Shown: in pieces, positions 18,149-25,641 of the stretch
Layout: the number at the start of each line of letters is the position of its first letter
Numbering within the stretch: position 1 is the first letter of the stretch
Assembly (NCBI RefSeq): GCF_010731655.1
Contig: NZ_AP022619.1
Location: forward strand, 4,464,001-4,528,000
Direction: 5' to 3'
DNA from: Mycobacterium paraseoulense
Lineage (GTDB): Bacteria > Actinomycetota > Actinomycetes > Mycobacteriales > Mycobacteriaceae
DNA length: 64,000 bases
Made by a program: the position numbers and the translations under genes
Notes under the pieces: generated by a model
Database searches by the model: none
Seen by the model: the letters and a program-made list of their open reading frames with translations, nothing else
Told to the model about the DNA's origin: nothing

Positions 18149-19147
18149 CTAGCCGAGGATTTTGCTGAGTTGCGGGGGCAGCTGGTCGGCCACCAACGGG
18201 TAGCTCAGCGGTGAGGAGAAGGCGATCGCGCCGGCCTGCTCCTTGGTGGTGAAGATGTGCCGGTTCTGCGCGGTCGCCTGTGCGGCCGCGACGTCGGGGT
18301 CGGCGAGCAACGCCTTCTGGTCGTCGGGGCTCTCGGTTGTCCAGATGACCACGTCGGCGGAGTCGAGCACCTCTTTGACGTGATCGCGGGGGATGACAGC
18401 GCGGTGGTCGCTGCCGAAAGGCTTGATGCTGTCGGCGATCACCAACCCCATCTGGTTGAGGAAGTCCGTGCGCCAGCCCGCGATGGTCGCCACCACGGTG
18501 CCCTGCCACAGCGTGCCCTGCATCAGCAACGCCTTCTTGCCGGTCCAGTTGGGGTGCTCCTTGCCGACGGCGGTGAATTTCTGGTCGACGGCGTCGATCA
18601 ACGACTTCATCTGGTCGGCCTGGAACACCGCCTGGCCGATGATGGTGGCCTGTTCCTTCCAGGGCTCGAAGAAGGCGTCGCCGTCCGACTGCGGCACGGT
18701 TGGGGCGATCGCGGAGAGCTTCTGATAGGTGTCGGCGTCCACCCCGGCGTTGGTGGCCACGATCAGGTCGGGTTTGAGGCCCGCGATCTGGTCCACCGGA
18801 ATCCCGTTGTCGAGGTTCAACACCACCGGCTGCGCCCCGCCGAGCTTGGGTTGGGCCCATGGCCACACCGCGAACGGCTGATCACCGAACCAGTTGGTCA
18901 CCGCGATCGGCACGACGCCGACCGCGAGCAGGTCGTCCTGCTCGGTGTAACCGGCGCTGACCACGCGCTTGGGCGGTTCCTTGATGACGGTCTTACCGAA
19001 CAGGTGGTTGATCGTCACCGATTTGCCGCCGCCGGTATCCGACGACGGTTTACCTGACGAGCACGCCGTCGGACCCGCGGCGGCCGCGGCGGCCGCCGCA
19101 GCCCCTGCGAGCTGCAAGAATCCCCGTCGATTCCAACCCTGTCGCAT
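18149..19147 (-). CDS. Siderophore/iron-type ABC transporter substrate-binding lipoprotein
   Basis: A 332-aa exported type III periplasmic binding protein. The N-terminus [24 protein letters not shown] combines a twin-arginine motif with a lipobox-like Cys (read in two parts: RRGFLQ, then PTAC). The mature part has KRVVSAGYTEQDDLLAVGVVPIAV, LKPDLIVATNAGVDADTYQKL and a long linking helix, as in FecB/FhuD proteins that bind ferric siderophores or B12. No permease or ATPase gene is near, so its partner transporter is elsewhere. Equals Rv0265c, described as a putative iron-transport lipoprotein. The oplA gene expected next to it (Rv0266c) is absent. Confidence 0.85.
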   Translation of the reverse strand: MRQGWNRRGFLQLAGAAAAAAAAAGPTACSSGKPSSDTGGGKSVTINHLFGKTVIKEPPKRVVSAGYTEQDDLLAVGVVPIAVTNWFGDQPFAVWPWAQPKLGGAQPVVLNLDNGIPVDQIAGLKPDLIVATNAGVDADTYQKLSAIAPTVPQSDGDAFFEPWKEQATIIGQAVFQADQMKSLIDAVDQKFTAVGKEHPNWTGKKALLMQGTLWQGTVVATIAGWRTDFLNQMGLVIADSIKPFGSDHRAVIPRDHVKEVLDSADVVIWTTESPDDQKALLADPDVAAAQATAQNRHIFTTKEQAGAIAFSSPLSYPLVADQLPPQLSKILG

Positions 19148-19204
19148 CGCGTGAGATTATCGCGTTCCGGGCCCGCAACGCCGGTCGCCGCGCGGTTGCC
19201 GCGT

Positions 19205-19789
19205 TCAGCCCAGCGGCATGCCGGCATCCAGGAAGTCCAGGGCCCGGTAGATGGTTTCGGACGTTTTCGGTGCGCTGTCGTACGCCGTCATCATGGCGCC
19301 GACCATCGCGCCGACGAACACCCTGACCTCGAAATCGTCTGCGGGACGGCCGATTCGACGACCGATCGCCTCGGCCATGACGTTCACGGTGCGGTGGTAC
19401 TCGTCGTAGAGAGCGGCCTTGAGCTCGGGGATCGAGAAGATCAGCCGCTGGCGGGTGTTCTCGAATTCCAGCTGCTCGGGCGACAGGCCGGCCATCGTGC
19501 TCGCGTACGCGCGACGGATGGCCTGGCTGGGTGACAGCTCGGGCGGCTGGGCGTCGAACGCCGCCAATATCAGCGGATCGAGGTCGTCTGCCAGCAGCAG
19601 CGCCTCCTTGGATCCGAAGTAGCGGAAGAACGTGCTGGGGGACACCTCGGCGGCATCGGCGATCTGTTCGACCGTGGTGGCGGCGTAGCCGTTCGCGTCG
19701 AACAGGCGGAACGCCTCGCGGCGCAGGGCATGGCGGGTCTTGATCTTCTTGCGTTCGCGCAGCCCCAGGGGCTGGTCAGTCGCCGGCAT
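19205..19789 (-). CDS. TetR/AcrR-family transcriptional regulator
   Basis: A 194-aa regulator. The N-terminal HTH is clear: TVEQIADAAEVSPSTFFRYFGSKEALL (residues about 38-64, read as TVEQIADAAEVS then STFFRYFGSKEALL). The rest is an all-helical ligand domain. ATG 19789 is the first start that gives a normal TetR length; the longer in-frame stretch is antisense to narU. It is divergent from narU, with a perfect inverted repeat (19839-19871) between them, so it may control narU and itself. I do not recall a TetR gene at this site in M. tuberculosis. Confidence 0.85.
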   Translation of the reverse strand: MPATDQPLGLRERKKIKTRHALRREAFRLFDANGYAATTVEQIADAAEVSPSTFFRYFGSKEALLLADDLDPLILAAFDAQPPELSPSQAIRRAYASTMAGLSPEQLEFENTRQRLIFSIPELKAALYDEYHRTVNVMAEAIGRRIGRPADDFEVRVFVGAMVGAMMTAYDSAPKTSETIYRALDFLDAGMPLG

Positions 19790-19838
19790 GCGGCAATTCT
19801 CCCGCACTCGGGGGCCGAAAAGTTCTGACAAGCGGCGA

Positions 19839-19871
19839 ACGTCGGCTGCGAGATCCACGTATCGCCGACGT
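19839..19871. promoter_or_regulatory. Inverted repeat in the TetR-narU divergent promoter region
   Basis: ACGTCGGC (19839-19846), 17-nt spacer, GCCGACGT (19864-19871), perfect 8-bp arms between two divergent genes. Position fits an operator for the adjacent TetR protein, though the spacer is long for one TetR dimer. Confidence 0.45.
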
Positions 19872-19918
19872 AACTGCGCCCACGCAGACCGGTAACAGTA
19901 CCTTCCTAACGTCGGGGC

Positions 19919-21319
19919 GTGACTACGACGACCACGCCAGAGTCGACCGCCCCGGTCCTTGCGCCCCCGAGCCCGCCCCGCCGGGGCGGGCACTGGATCG
20001 ACGACTGGCGGCCCGAAGACCCGGCGTTCTGGGCGACGACCGGCAAGCCGATCGCTCGGCGCAACCTGATCTTCTCGATCTTCGCCGAGCACGTCGGGTT
20101 CAGCGTGTGGATGTTGTGGAGCATCGTGGTGGTCCAGATGACCGCCGGTTCCCATGGGCATCCGTCCGCGTCCGGTTGGGCGCTGACCGCCAGCCAGGCG
20201 CTGTGCCTGGTCGCCGTCCCCAGCGGGGTCGGCGCCTTCCTGCGCCTGCCCTACACCTTCGCGGTGCCGATCTTCGGCGGCCGCAACTGGACGACCATCT
20301 CGGCGGCGCTGCTGCTGATCCCGTGCGTGCTGCTGGCCTGGGCGGTCAGCCATCCCGGCATCTCGTTCGGCGTCCTGGTGGCGATCGCCGCCACCGCCGG
20401 CTTCGGCGGCGGCAACTTCGCCTCGTCGATGGCCAACATCTCGTTCTTCTACCCGGAGAAGGACAAAGGCTGGGCGCTGGGCCTGAATGCGGCCGGGGGC
20501 AACATCGGCGTGGCGGTGGTGCAGAAGATCATCCCGCCGATCGTCGTCGCCGGCGGCGCGGTGGCGCTGTCGCGCGCCGGCCTCTTCTACATCCCGCTGG
20601 CCGTGGTGGCCGCGGTGTGCGCGTTCGCATTCATGAACAACCTCTCCGAGGCGAAGGCGGACGTGAAGCCCGTCCTGCAATCGCTGCGGCATCCCGACAC
20701 CTGGGTCATGTCGCTGCTCTACATCGGCACGTTCGGATCGTTCATCGGCTACTCGGCGGCCTTCCCGACCCTGCTCAAGACGGTGTTCGGCCGCGGCGAC
20801 ATCGCGTTGACCTGGGCATTCCTCGGCGCGGGCATCGGCTCGGTGATCCGACCGCTGGGTGGCAAGCTGGCCGACCGGATCGGTGGCGCCCGGATCACCG
20901 CCGTCAGCTTCGTCATGCTGGCCGTGGGCGCGGCGGCGGCATTGTGGTCGGTCAACGCCAAGAACCTGCCGGTGTTCTTCGCCAGCTTCATGTTCCTGTT
21001 CGTCGCGACGGGCGTCGGCAATGGCTCGACCTACCGGATGATCTCTAGGATCTTCGTGATCAAGGGGGAGCTCGCGGGCGGGGACCCGGACACCATGGTG
21101 CACATGCGCCGCCAGGCGGCGGGCGCGCTGGGCGTGATCTCGTCGGTCGGCGCCTTCGGCGGTTTCATCGTGCCGCTGGCGTACGCCTGGTCGAAGTCGC
21201 AGTTCGGCACCATCGAACCCGCGCTGCGGTTCTACGTCGGGTTCTTCCTCGCCCTGCTGGTGGTCACCTGGTACTGCTACCTGCGCAAGAAGGGCGCCGT
21301 CGCGCGGGTCGGGGTGTAG
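19919..21319 (+). CDS. narU: MFS nitrate/nitrite transporter NarU
   Basis: A 466-aa nitrate/nitrite porter with about 12 membrane spans, paralogous to NarK3 in this window. It shares the start WIDDWRPEDPAFW (compare ISDWNPEDTVAW), the FGGRNWTTISAALLLIP segment, and FGGGNFASSMANISFFYP followed by GWALGLNAAGGNIG. GTG 19919 gives the length known for mycobacterial NarU (Rv0267). The ribosome site is weak. It is divergent from a TetR gene and convergent with the LigD-type polymerase gene, with only 6 bp between stops. Confidence 0.9.
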   Translation: MTTTTTPESTAPVLAPPSPPRRGGHWIDDWRPEDPAFWATTGKPIARRNLIFSIFAEHVGFSVWMLWSIVVVQMTAGSHGHPSASGWALTASQALCLVAVPSGVGAFLRLPYTFAVPIFGGRNWTTISAALLLIPCVLLAWAVSHPGISFGVLVAIAATAGFGGGNFASSMANISFFYPEKDKGWALGLNAAGGNIGVAVVQKIIPPIVVAGGAVALSRAGLFYIPLAVVAAVCAFAFMNNLSEAKADVKPVLQSLRHPDTWVMSLLYIGTFGSFIGYSAAFPTLLKTVFGRGDIALTWAFLGAGIGSVIRPLGGKLADRIGGARITAVSFVMLAVGAAAALWSVNAKNLPVFFASFMFLFVATGVGNGSTYRMISRIFVIKGELAGGDPDTMVHMRRQAAGALGVISSVGAFGGFIVPLAYAWSKSQFGTIEPALRFYVGFFLALLVVTWYCYLRKKGAVARVGV

Positions 21320-21325
21320 CCGCCT

Positions 21326-22576
21326 TCAGCGCGACGGCCTCTGCCTGCCCCCGTACCCTTCCCAGGGGCTGTAGTCGGCGATCAGCTCTTCCTGCGGCGG
21401 TCGTTGACCCGCCGGCACGTGCTGCAGGTTGATCCGGATCCGGTACCAGATCGAACTCGGCCCGCGCATGCCGTCGACCAGGACGTCGACCGGTTGCAGC
21501 AGGCGAGCGGCGTCCGGGTGGCGGCCGCGCCAGGTGTCCAGCGCGGCCAGCGCCTCGTCCTTGGTCTTGGTGCGGGCGATCTCGATGAGGGGCTTCGCCG
21601 ACCGGCGCCGGCCGTCGGCCGTGCCGGATCCCTTCGGCGCCCGCTCCGGGGGCCCCATCTCCTCGCCCAGCACCAGCAGCCGGTCGAGCTCACCGACCGC
21701 GTCGTCCATCCCCGCCCACGGGTCACCCATGGCGGCGAACCGGGCGGGCACGGTGTCGATGGTGAACTCCTCGGGGAGGCGATCGGTGACCTCGTCCCAC
21801 AACAGCGGCGTCGACACCCGGGCGTCCGGCGTCGCCCGCACCGAGTACGCCGACGCGACGGTGCGGTCCTTGGCGTTCTGGTTGAAGTCGACGAACACCC
21901 CTTCGCGCTCTTCCTTCCACCAGCGGCTGGTCGCCGCGTCGGGCATCCGCCGCTCGACCTCGCGGGCCACGGTCTGGGCGGCCAGCCGCACCTGCCGGAA
22001 TTCCCAGCGGGGTGCGATCCGGGCGTAGATGTGGAAACCGCGCGACCCCGACGTCTTCGGCCACGGGGTCAGGCCGTAGTCCTCCAGCACCTCGCGGGCC
22101 ACCAGCGCCACGTCGACGATCCGCCGCCAGGAGACTCCGGGCATCGGGTCGAGGTCGACCCGCAGTTCGTCGGGGTGGTCGAGGTCGCCGGCCAGCACCG
22201 GGTGTGGGTTGAGGTCCACGCAGCCAAGGTTGACCGCCCATGCCAGCCCGGGGGCGTCGTGGATGACGGCCTCCGCGGCCGAAGTGCCCCGCGCGTAGTG
22301 CAGTTCGGCGACGTCCACCCAGTCGGGCCGGTTCTTGGGCGCGCGCTTCTGGAATATTGCTTCCTCGGAGATGCCCTTGACGAAGCGCTTCAGGATCATC
22401 GGCCGCCCGGCCACGCCGCGCAGCGCACCCTCGGCCACCGACAGGTAGTAGCGGACCAGGTCGAGTTTGGTGTGCGGGCCCGTGCCGCCGTGAGCGTCGA
22501 ACACCACCTTGTCCGGGTGGGTGATCGTGACCTGACGCCCGGCCACCTCCAGCGAAACCGGACCCATGTTCATCAT
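21326..22576 (-). CDS. LigD-type archaeo-eukaryotic primase/polymerase domain protein
   Basis: A 416-aa stand-alone PolDom protein, related to the polymerase domain of the NHEJ ligase LigD. It fills gaps and adds ribo- or deoxynucleotides during DNA repair. Catalytic motifs: the DxD pair Asp141/Asp143 (RVDLDPMPG), SGSRGFH (176-182) and Asp230 (FVDFNQNAKDRT). A C-terminal extension of about 110 residues is rich in Arg/Pro. ATG 22576 is used; ATG 22567 is equally possible. Equals Rv0269c. It diverges from fadD2, with 58 bp between starts. No Ku gene is adjacent. Confidence 0.85.
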   Translation of the reverse strand: MMNMGPVSLEVAGRQVTITHPDKVVFDAHGGTGPHTKLDLVRYYLSVAEGALRGVAGRPMILKRFVKGISEEAIFQKRAPKNRPDWVDVAELHYARGTSAAEAVIHDAPGLAWAVNLGCVDLNPHPVLAGDLDHPDELRVDLDPMPGVSWRRIVDVALVAREVLEDYGLTPWPKTSGSRGFHIYARIAPRWEFRQVRLAAQTVAREVERRMPDAATSRWWKEEREGVFVDFNQNAKDRTVASAYSVRATPDARVSTPLLWDEVTDRLPEEFTIDTVPARFAAMGDPWAGMDDAVGELDRLLVLGEEMGPPERAPKGSGTADGRRRSAKPLIEIARTKTKDEALAALDTWRGRHPDAARLLQPVDVLVDGMRGPSSIWYRIRINLQHVPAGQRPPQEELIADYSPWEGYGGRQRPSR

Positions 22577-22634
22577 CGTAAGTCGGTGGGTACATACCCC
22601 TCGGAATGCGACGGACGTCACATAGGGTGGATCC

Positions 22635-24314
22635 ATGCCTAATCTGATCGGCCTGCCCGGGCAGGCGGTTGCCAAGGTCCAGCAATACCTGGAGCGCGGC
22701 TCAGCCGAATTGCACTACGTGCGCAAGATCTTCGAAGCGGGCGCCTTCCGGCTCGAACCGCCGCAGAACTACGCCGCGATGGCCACCGACATCTACAAGT
22801 GGGGCGAGTTCGGCATGCTGCCGTCGCTGAACGCCAGGCGCCACCCCGACCGCGCCGCCTGCATCGACGAAGAGGGCGAGTTCACCTTCAAAGAACTCGA
22901 CGACGCCGCCCACGCGGTGGCGAACGGCCTGCACGAGATGGGCGTCAAGGGTGGCGACGGCGTGGCCATCCTGGCGCGCAACACGCGCTGGTTCCTCATC
23001 GCCTACTTCGGGGCCGCCCGGGTCGGGGCCCGCATCATCCTGCTCAACAGCGAGTTCTCCGGGCCGCAGATCAAGGAGGTGGCCGAGCGCGAGGGCGCGA
23101 AGCTGATCATCTACGACGACGAGTACACCAAGGCGGTCAGCAAGGCCGAGCCGGAACTGGGCTTCCTGCGCGCCCTGGGCACCAACCCGGACGCCGACGA
23201 GCCGTCGGGCAGCAAGGACGAGACGCTGGCCGACCTGATCGAGCGCAGCAGCAAGTCGCCCGCCCCGAAGGCGAGCAAGCACTCGTCGATCATCATCCTG
23301 ACCAGCGGCACCACCGGCACCCCCAAGGGCGCGAACCGCAGCACCCCACCGACGCTGGCGCCCATCGGGGGCATCCTGTCGCACGTGCCGTTCAAGGCCA
23401 ACGAGGTGACCTCGCTGCCCGCACCGATGTTCCACGCGCTGGGTTTTCTGCACGGCACCATCGCGATGTTCCTGGGCTCCACCCTGGTGCTGCGGCGCAA
23501 ATTCAAGCCGCCGCTGGTGCTCGAGGACATCGAGAAGCACAAGGTGACCGCCATGGTGGTGGTGCCGGTGATGCTGTCGCGGATCCTCGACGCGGTCGAA
23601 AAGATGGACAAGAAGCCGGATCTGTCCAGCCTGAGGATCGTCTTCATCTCGGGCTCGCAGCTGGGGGCCGAGCTGGCCAGCCGCGCGTTGAAGGACCTGG
23701 GCCCGGTCATCTACAACATGTACGGCTCGACCGAGATCGCGTTCGCGACCATCGCCGGACCGCAGGACCTGGAACGCAACGCGGCCACGGTCGGCCCGGT
23801 GGTCAAGGGCGTCAAGGTCAAGATCCTCGACGACAACGGCAAGGAGCGGCCGCAGGGCGAGGTCGGGCGGATCTTCGTGGGCAACGCCTTCCCGTTCGAG
23901 GGCTACACCGGCGGCGGACACAAGCAGATCATCGACGGCCTGATGTCCTCCGGCGACGTCGGCTACTTCGACGAGCACGGCCTGCTCTATGTCAGCGGCC
24001 GCGACGACGAGATGATCGTCTCCGGCGGCGAGAACGTGTTCCCCGCGGAGGTCGAGGACCTGATCAGCGGGCACCCCGAGGTGGTCGAGGCGACCGCGAT
24101 CGGCGTCGAGGACAAGGAATGGGGCCACCGGCTGCGCGCCTTCGTGGTGAAGAAGGACGGCTCCGGCGTCGACGAGGACACCATCAAGCACTACGTCCGC
24201 GACCACCTGGCGCGCTACAAGGTGCCGCGCGAGGTGGTCTTCCTCGAGGAGCTGCCGCGCAACCCGACGGGCAAGATCCTCAAGCGCGAGCTGCGCGAGA
24301 TGGAGGTCGACTAG
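22635..24314 (+). CDS. fadD2: Fatty-acid-CoA ligase FadD2
   Basis: A 559-aa ANL-superfamily acyl-activating enzyme that makes acyl-AMP then acyl-CoA. The P-loop TSGTTGTPKG lies at about residues 224-233. YNMYGSTEIAFA is the adenine-binding motif, SGRDDEMIVSGGENVFP the hinge region, and NPTGKILKREL carries the catalytic lysine. Start and length match M. tuberculosis FadD2 (Rv0270). It is convergent with the ribbon-helix-helix gene (10 bp between stops). Its likely role is activating fatty acids for the nearby acyl-CoA dehydrogenases; the chain length is unknown. Confidence 0.93.
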   Translation: MPNLIGLPGQAVAKVQQYLERGSAELHYVRKIFEAGAFRLEPPQNYAAMATDIYKWGEFGMLPSLNARRHPDRAACIDEEGEFTFKELDDAAHAVANGLHEMGVKGGDGVAILARNTRWFLIAYFGAARVGARIILLNSEFSGPQIKEVAEREGAKLIIYDDEYTKAVSKAEPELGFLRALGTNPDADEPSGSKDETLADLIERSSKSPAPKASKHSSIIILTSGTTGTPKGANRSTPPTLAPIGGILSHVPFKANEVTSLPAPMFHALGFLHGTIAMFLGSTLVLRRKFKPPLVLEDIEKHKVTAMVVVPVMLSRILDAVEKMDKKPDLSSLRIVFISGSQLGAELASRALKDLGPVIYNMYGSTEIAFATIAGPQDLERNAATVGPVVKGVKVKILDDNGKERPQGEVGRIFVGNAFPFEGYTGGGHKQIIDGLMSSGDVGYFDEHGLLYVSGRDDEMIVSGGENVFPAEVEDLISGHPEVVEATAIGVEDKEWGHRLRAFVVKKDGSGVDEDTIKHYVRDHLARYKVPREVVFLEELPRNPTGKILKRELREMEVD

Positions 24315-24324
24315 CTGCCGGGGG

Positions 24325-24690
24325 TCAGCGCCGGTCTTTGATGGCGCGGGTGATCTGGGCCGCGAGCTTGGGGTCGACCAGGAGCTGGTCGATGAGCGCG
24401 GTGAGCACCTCTTGTCCGGTCACCCGGGCGACTCCCAGGCGGTCGGCCGCCTCCCGCTGCCAGATGTCCAGGGCCCGGTGGGTGGCCGCCGGCAGGTCGA
24501 CGGTGCGCCGCGTCCGCTGAACCCGTCCCGCCTGGTTCGGCGCCGGCTGGCCGACCATCCGCGGGGCGGCCTGCTGCGCGAGCCCGGTGAGGCGCTCGGT
24601 CGGCGCGGCGTCTCCCGCCGGCGCGGCGGACGGCGCGGGACCCCGGAACGTTCCGGCGCGGGGTCCGATCTGGCTGGGGTTGAAGTTCAC
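24325..24690 (-). CDS. Ribbon-helix-helix-like DNA-binding protein
   Basis: A 121-aa protein. GTG 24690 with GGAGG 12 nt upstream is favoured over an in-frame TTG at 24720. The first 60 residues are Pro/Ala-rich and disordered-looking. The C-terminal half (RTVDLPAATHRALDIWQRE, then VTGQEVLTALIDQLL) fits a ribbon-helix-helix fold: a short strand followed by two helices, as in CopG/ParB-like repressors and antitoxins. No toxin gene is adjacent. It is convergent with fadD2. Function beyond probable DNA binding is unknown. Confidence 0.6.
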   Translation of the reverse strand: MNFNPSQIGPRAGTFRGPAPSAAPAGDAAPTERLTGLAQQAAPRMVGQPAPNQAGRVQRTRRTVDLPAATHRALDIWQREAADRLGVARVTGQEVLTALIDQLLVDPKLAAQITRAIKDRR

Positions 24691-25204
24691 TGTGGCGGTC
24701 GTCCTCCGATGAGTGGCCAATCAGCAAATCAGCGCTCGAGTGTGTCGATACTGATTCTTCCACCGACGACGGCGTAAGTCGCGTCGCCGGGCCGCCGGCC
24801 GCCCGGCGCCGTGGCGGGCCCGCCGGCAGCGGCTTTCTGCAGCAAATCATTGGTGGTAGCTGGATAACCCACTAATTGGGCTCGTGCATTTCCGTCGGCG
24901 GACGGAATCACCGGGCATGGAGCGGTACGCAATTCAGTCAGTATGCTAATACGCGACTGCGGAAGCCAGTATCTCAGTAGATACCGGTCGAACTGCTGTT
25001 ATCCGCCTTATTGTCACGTCAGTATTCGCTATTTCCCGGGAATTTGGAAATCAGTAAACGTGAAAAATGAATCGGCCGCCTAAATGGCATGCGCAGTTGT
25101 TACAAAATTCACAGCGCAATTTCGGTGTAGTTTCGTTGTTTGCCGGGAAACTTCTGGCTAACGTTCTGTTTGTCGGCATCAGGTCTGGAAGGAGCCTCGC
25201 GAAG
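24691..25204. other. Long AT-richer intergenic region upstream of a secreted peptide gene
   Basis: A 514-bp stretch with clearly lower GC than its surroundings, especially 24840-25200. It separates a minus-strand gene from a plus-strand one, so it holds two promoters. It contains the inverted repeat at 24969-24984. I see no open frame with coding character and no tRNA. A small RNA cannot be excluded. Confidence 0.5.
24969..24984. promoter_or_regulatory. Inverted repeat GTATCT-N4-AGATAC
   Basis: Perfect 6-bp arms around CAGT, about 220 bp upstream of the secreted peptide gene. Candidate operator, weakly supported because the arms are short. Confidence 0.3.
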
Positions 25205-25495
25205 ATGATCTCTGCACGATCGTTGCGTGGCGCGGCCGCTGCTTCAGCCGTGGCCGCAGCGCTGCTGTTCGGCGCCGGCCCCGTTGCGCAGGCGGCCCCG
25301 GCACCAGGTCCCGGCATCAGCTTCACCACCACCGGCCCGCAGGGCGCGCTCGGCGGACCCGGAATCCTTCCCGACCGTCCAGGAGGGGGTCATGGATGGG
25401 GCGGAGGCCACGGATGGAACGGGGGGCACCGTGGTCCCGGTTGGGTGAACCGCGGATTCTGGGCCCCGGGCCACTGGTGGAACTGGTGGTGGTGA
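25205..25495 (+). CDS. Small secreted Gly/His/Trp-rich protein
   Basis: A 96-aa precursor. ATG 25205 has GGAAGGAG upstream and begins a classic signal peptide (MISARSLRG, Ala-rich core, cleavage after AQA near residue 30). The mature chain is about 66 residues. Its C-terminal half repeats HGWGGGHGWNGGHRGPGW and ends GHWWNWWW, so it is unusually rich in His, Gly and Trp. Such composition suggests metal or surface binding, but no family is recognised. It is convergent with fadE6 across a strong terminator. Confidence 0.7.
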   Translation: MISARSLRGAAAASAVAAALLFGAGPVAQAAPAPGPGISFTTTGPQGALGGPGILPDRPGGGHGWGGGHGWNGGHRGPGWVNRGFWAPGHWWNWWW

Positions 25496-25575
25496 ACCAG
25501 CCCCCCGTGATAGCTGGTCAGCTTCGACGTGCCGATCCACAGTAGGCTGACCAACCCACGGGATGGGGGGGAACC

Positions 25576-25608
25576 CATGCCGGCCTGACCACCCCTCAGG
25601 TCGGCATG
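25576..25608. terminator. Bidirectional hairpin terminator between secreted peptide gene and fadE6
   Basis: CATGCCGGCCTGA (25576-25588), 7-nt loop, TCAGGTCGGCATG (25596-25608): 13 bp with one G-U pair. It lies between convergent genes. Confidence 0.7.
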
Positions 25609-25641
25609 GCCCTCTCCAGGGGTGAAATCGCCAACCGGCGG

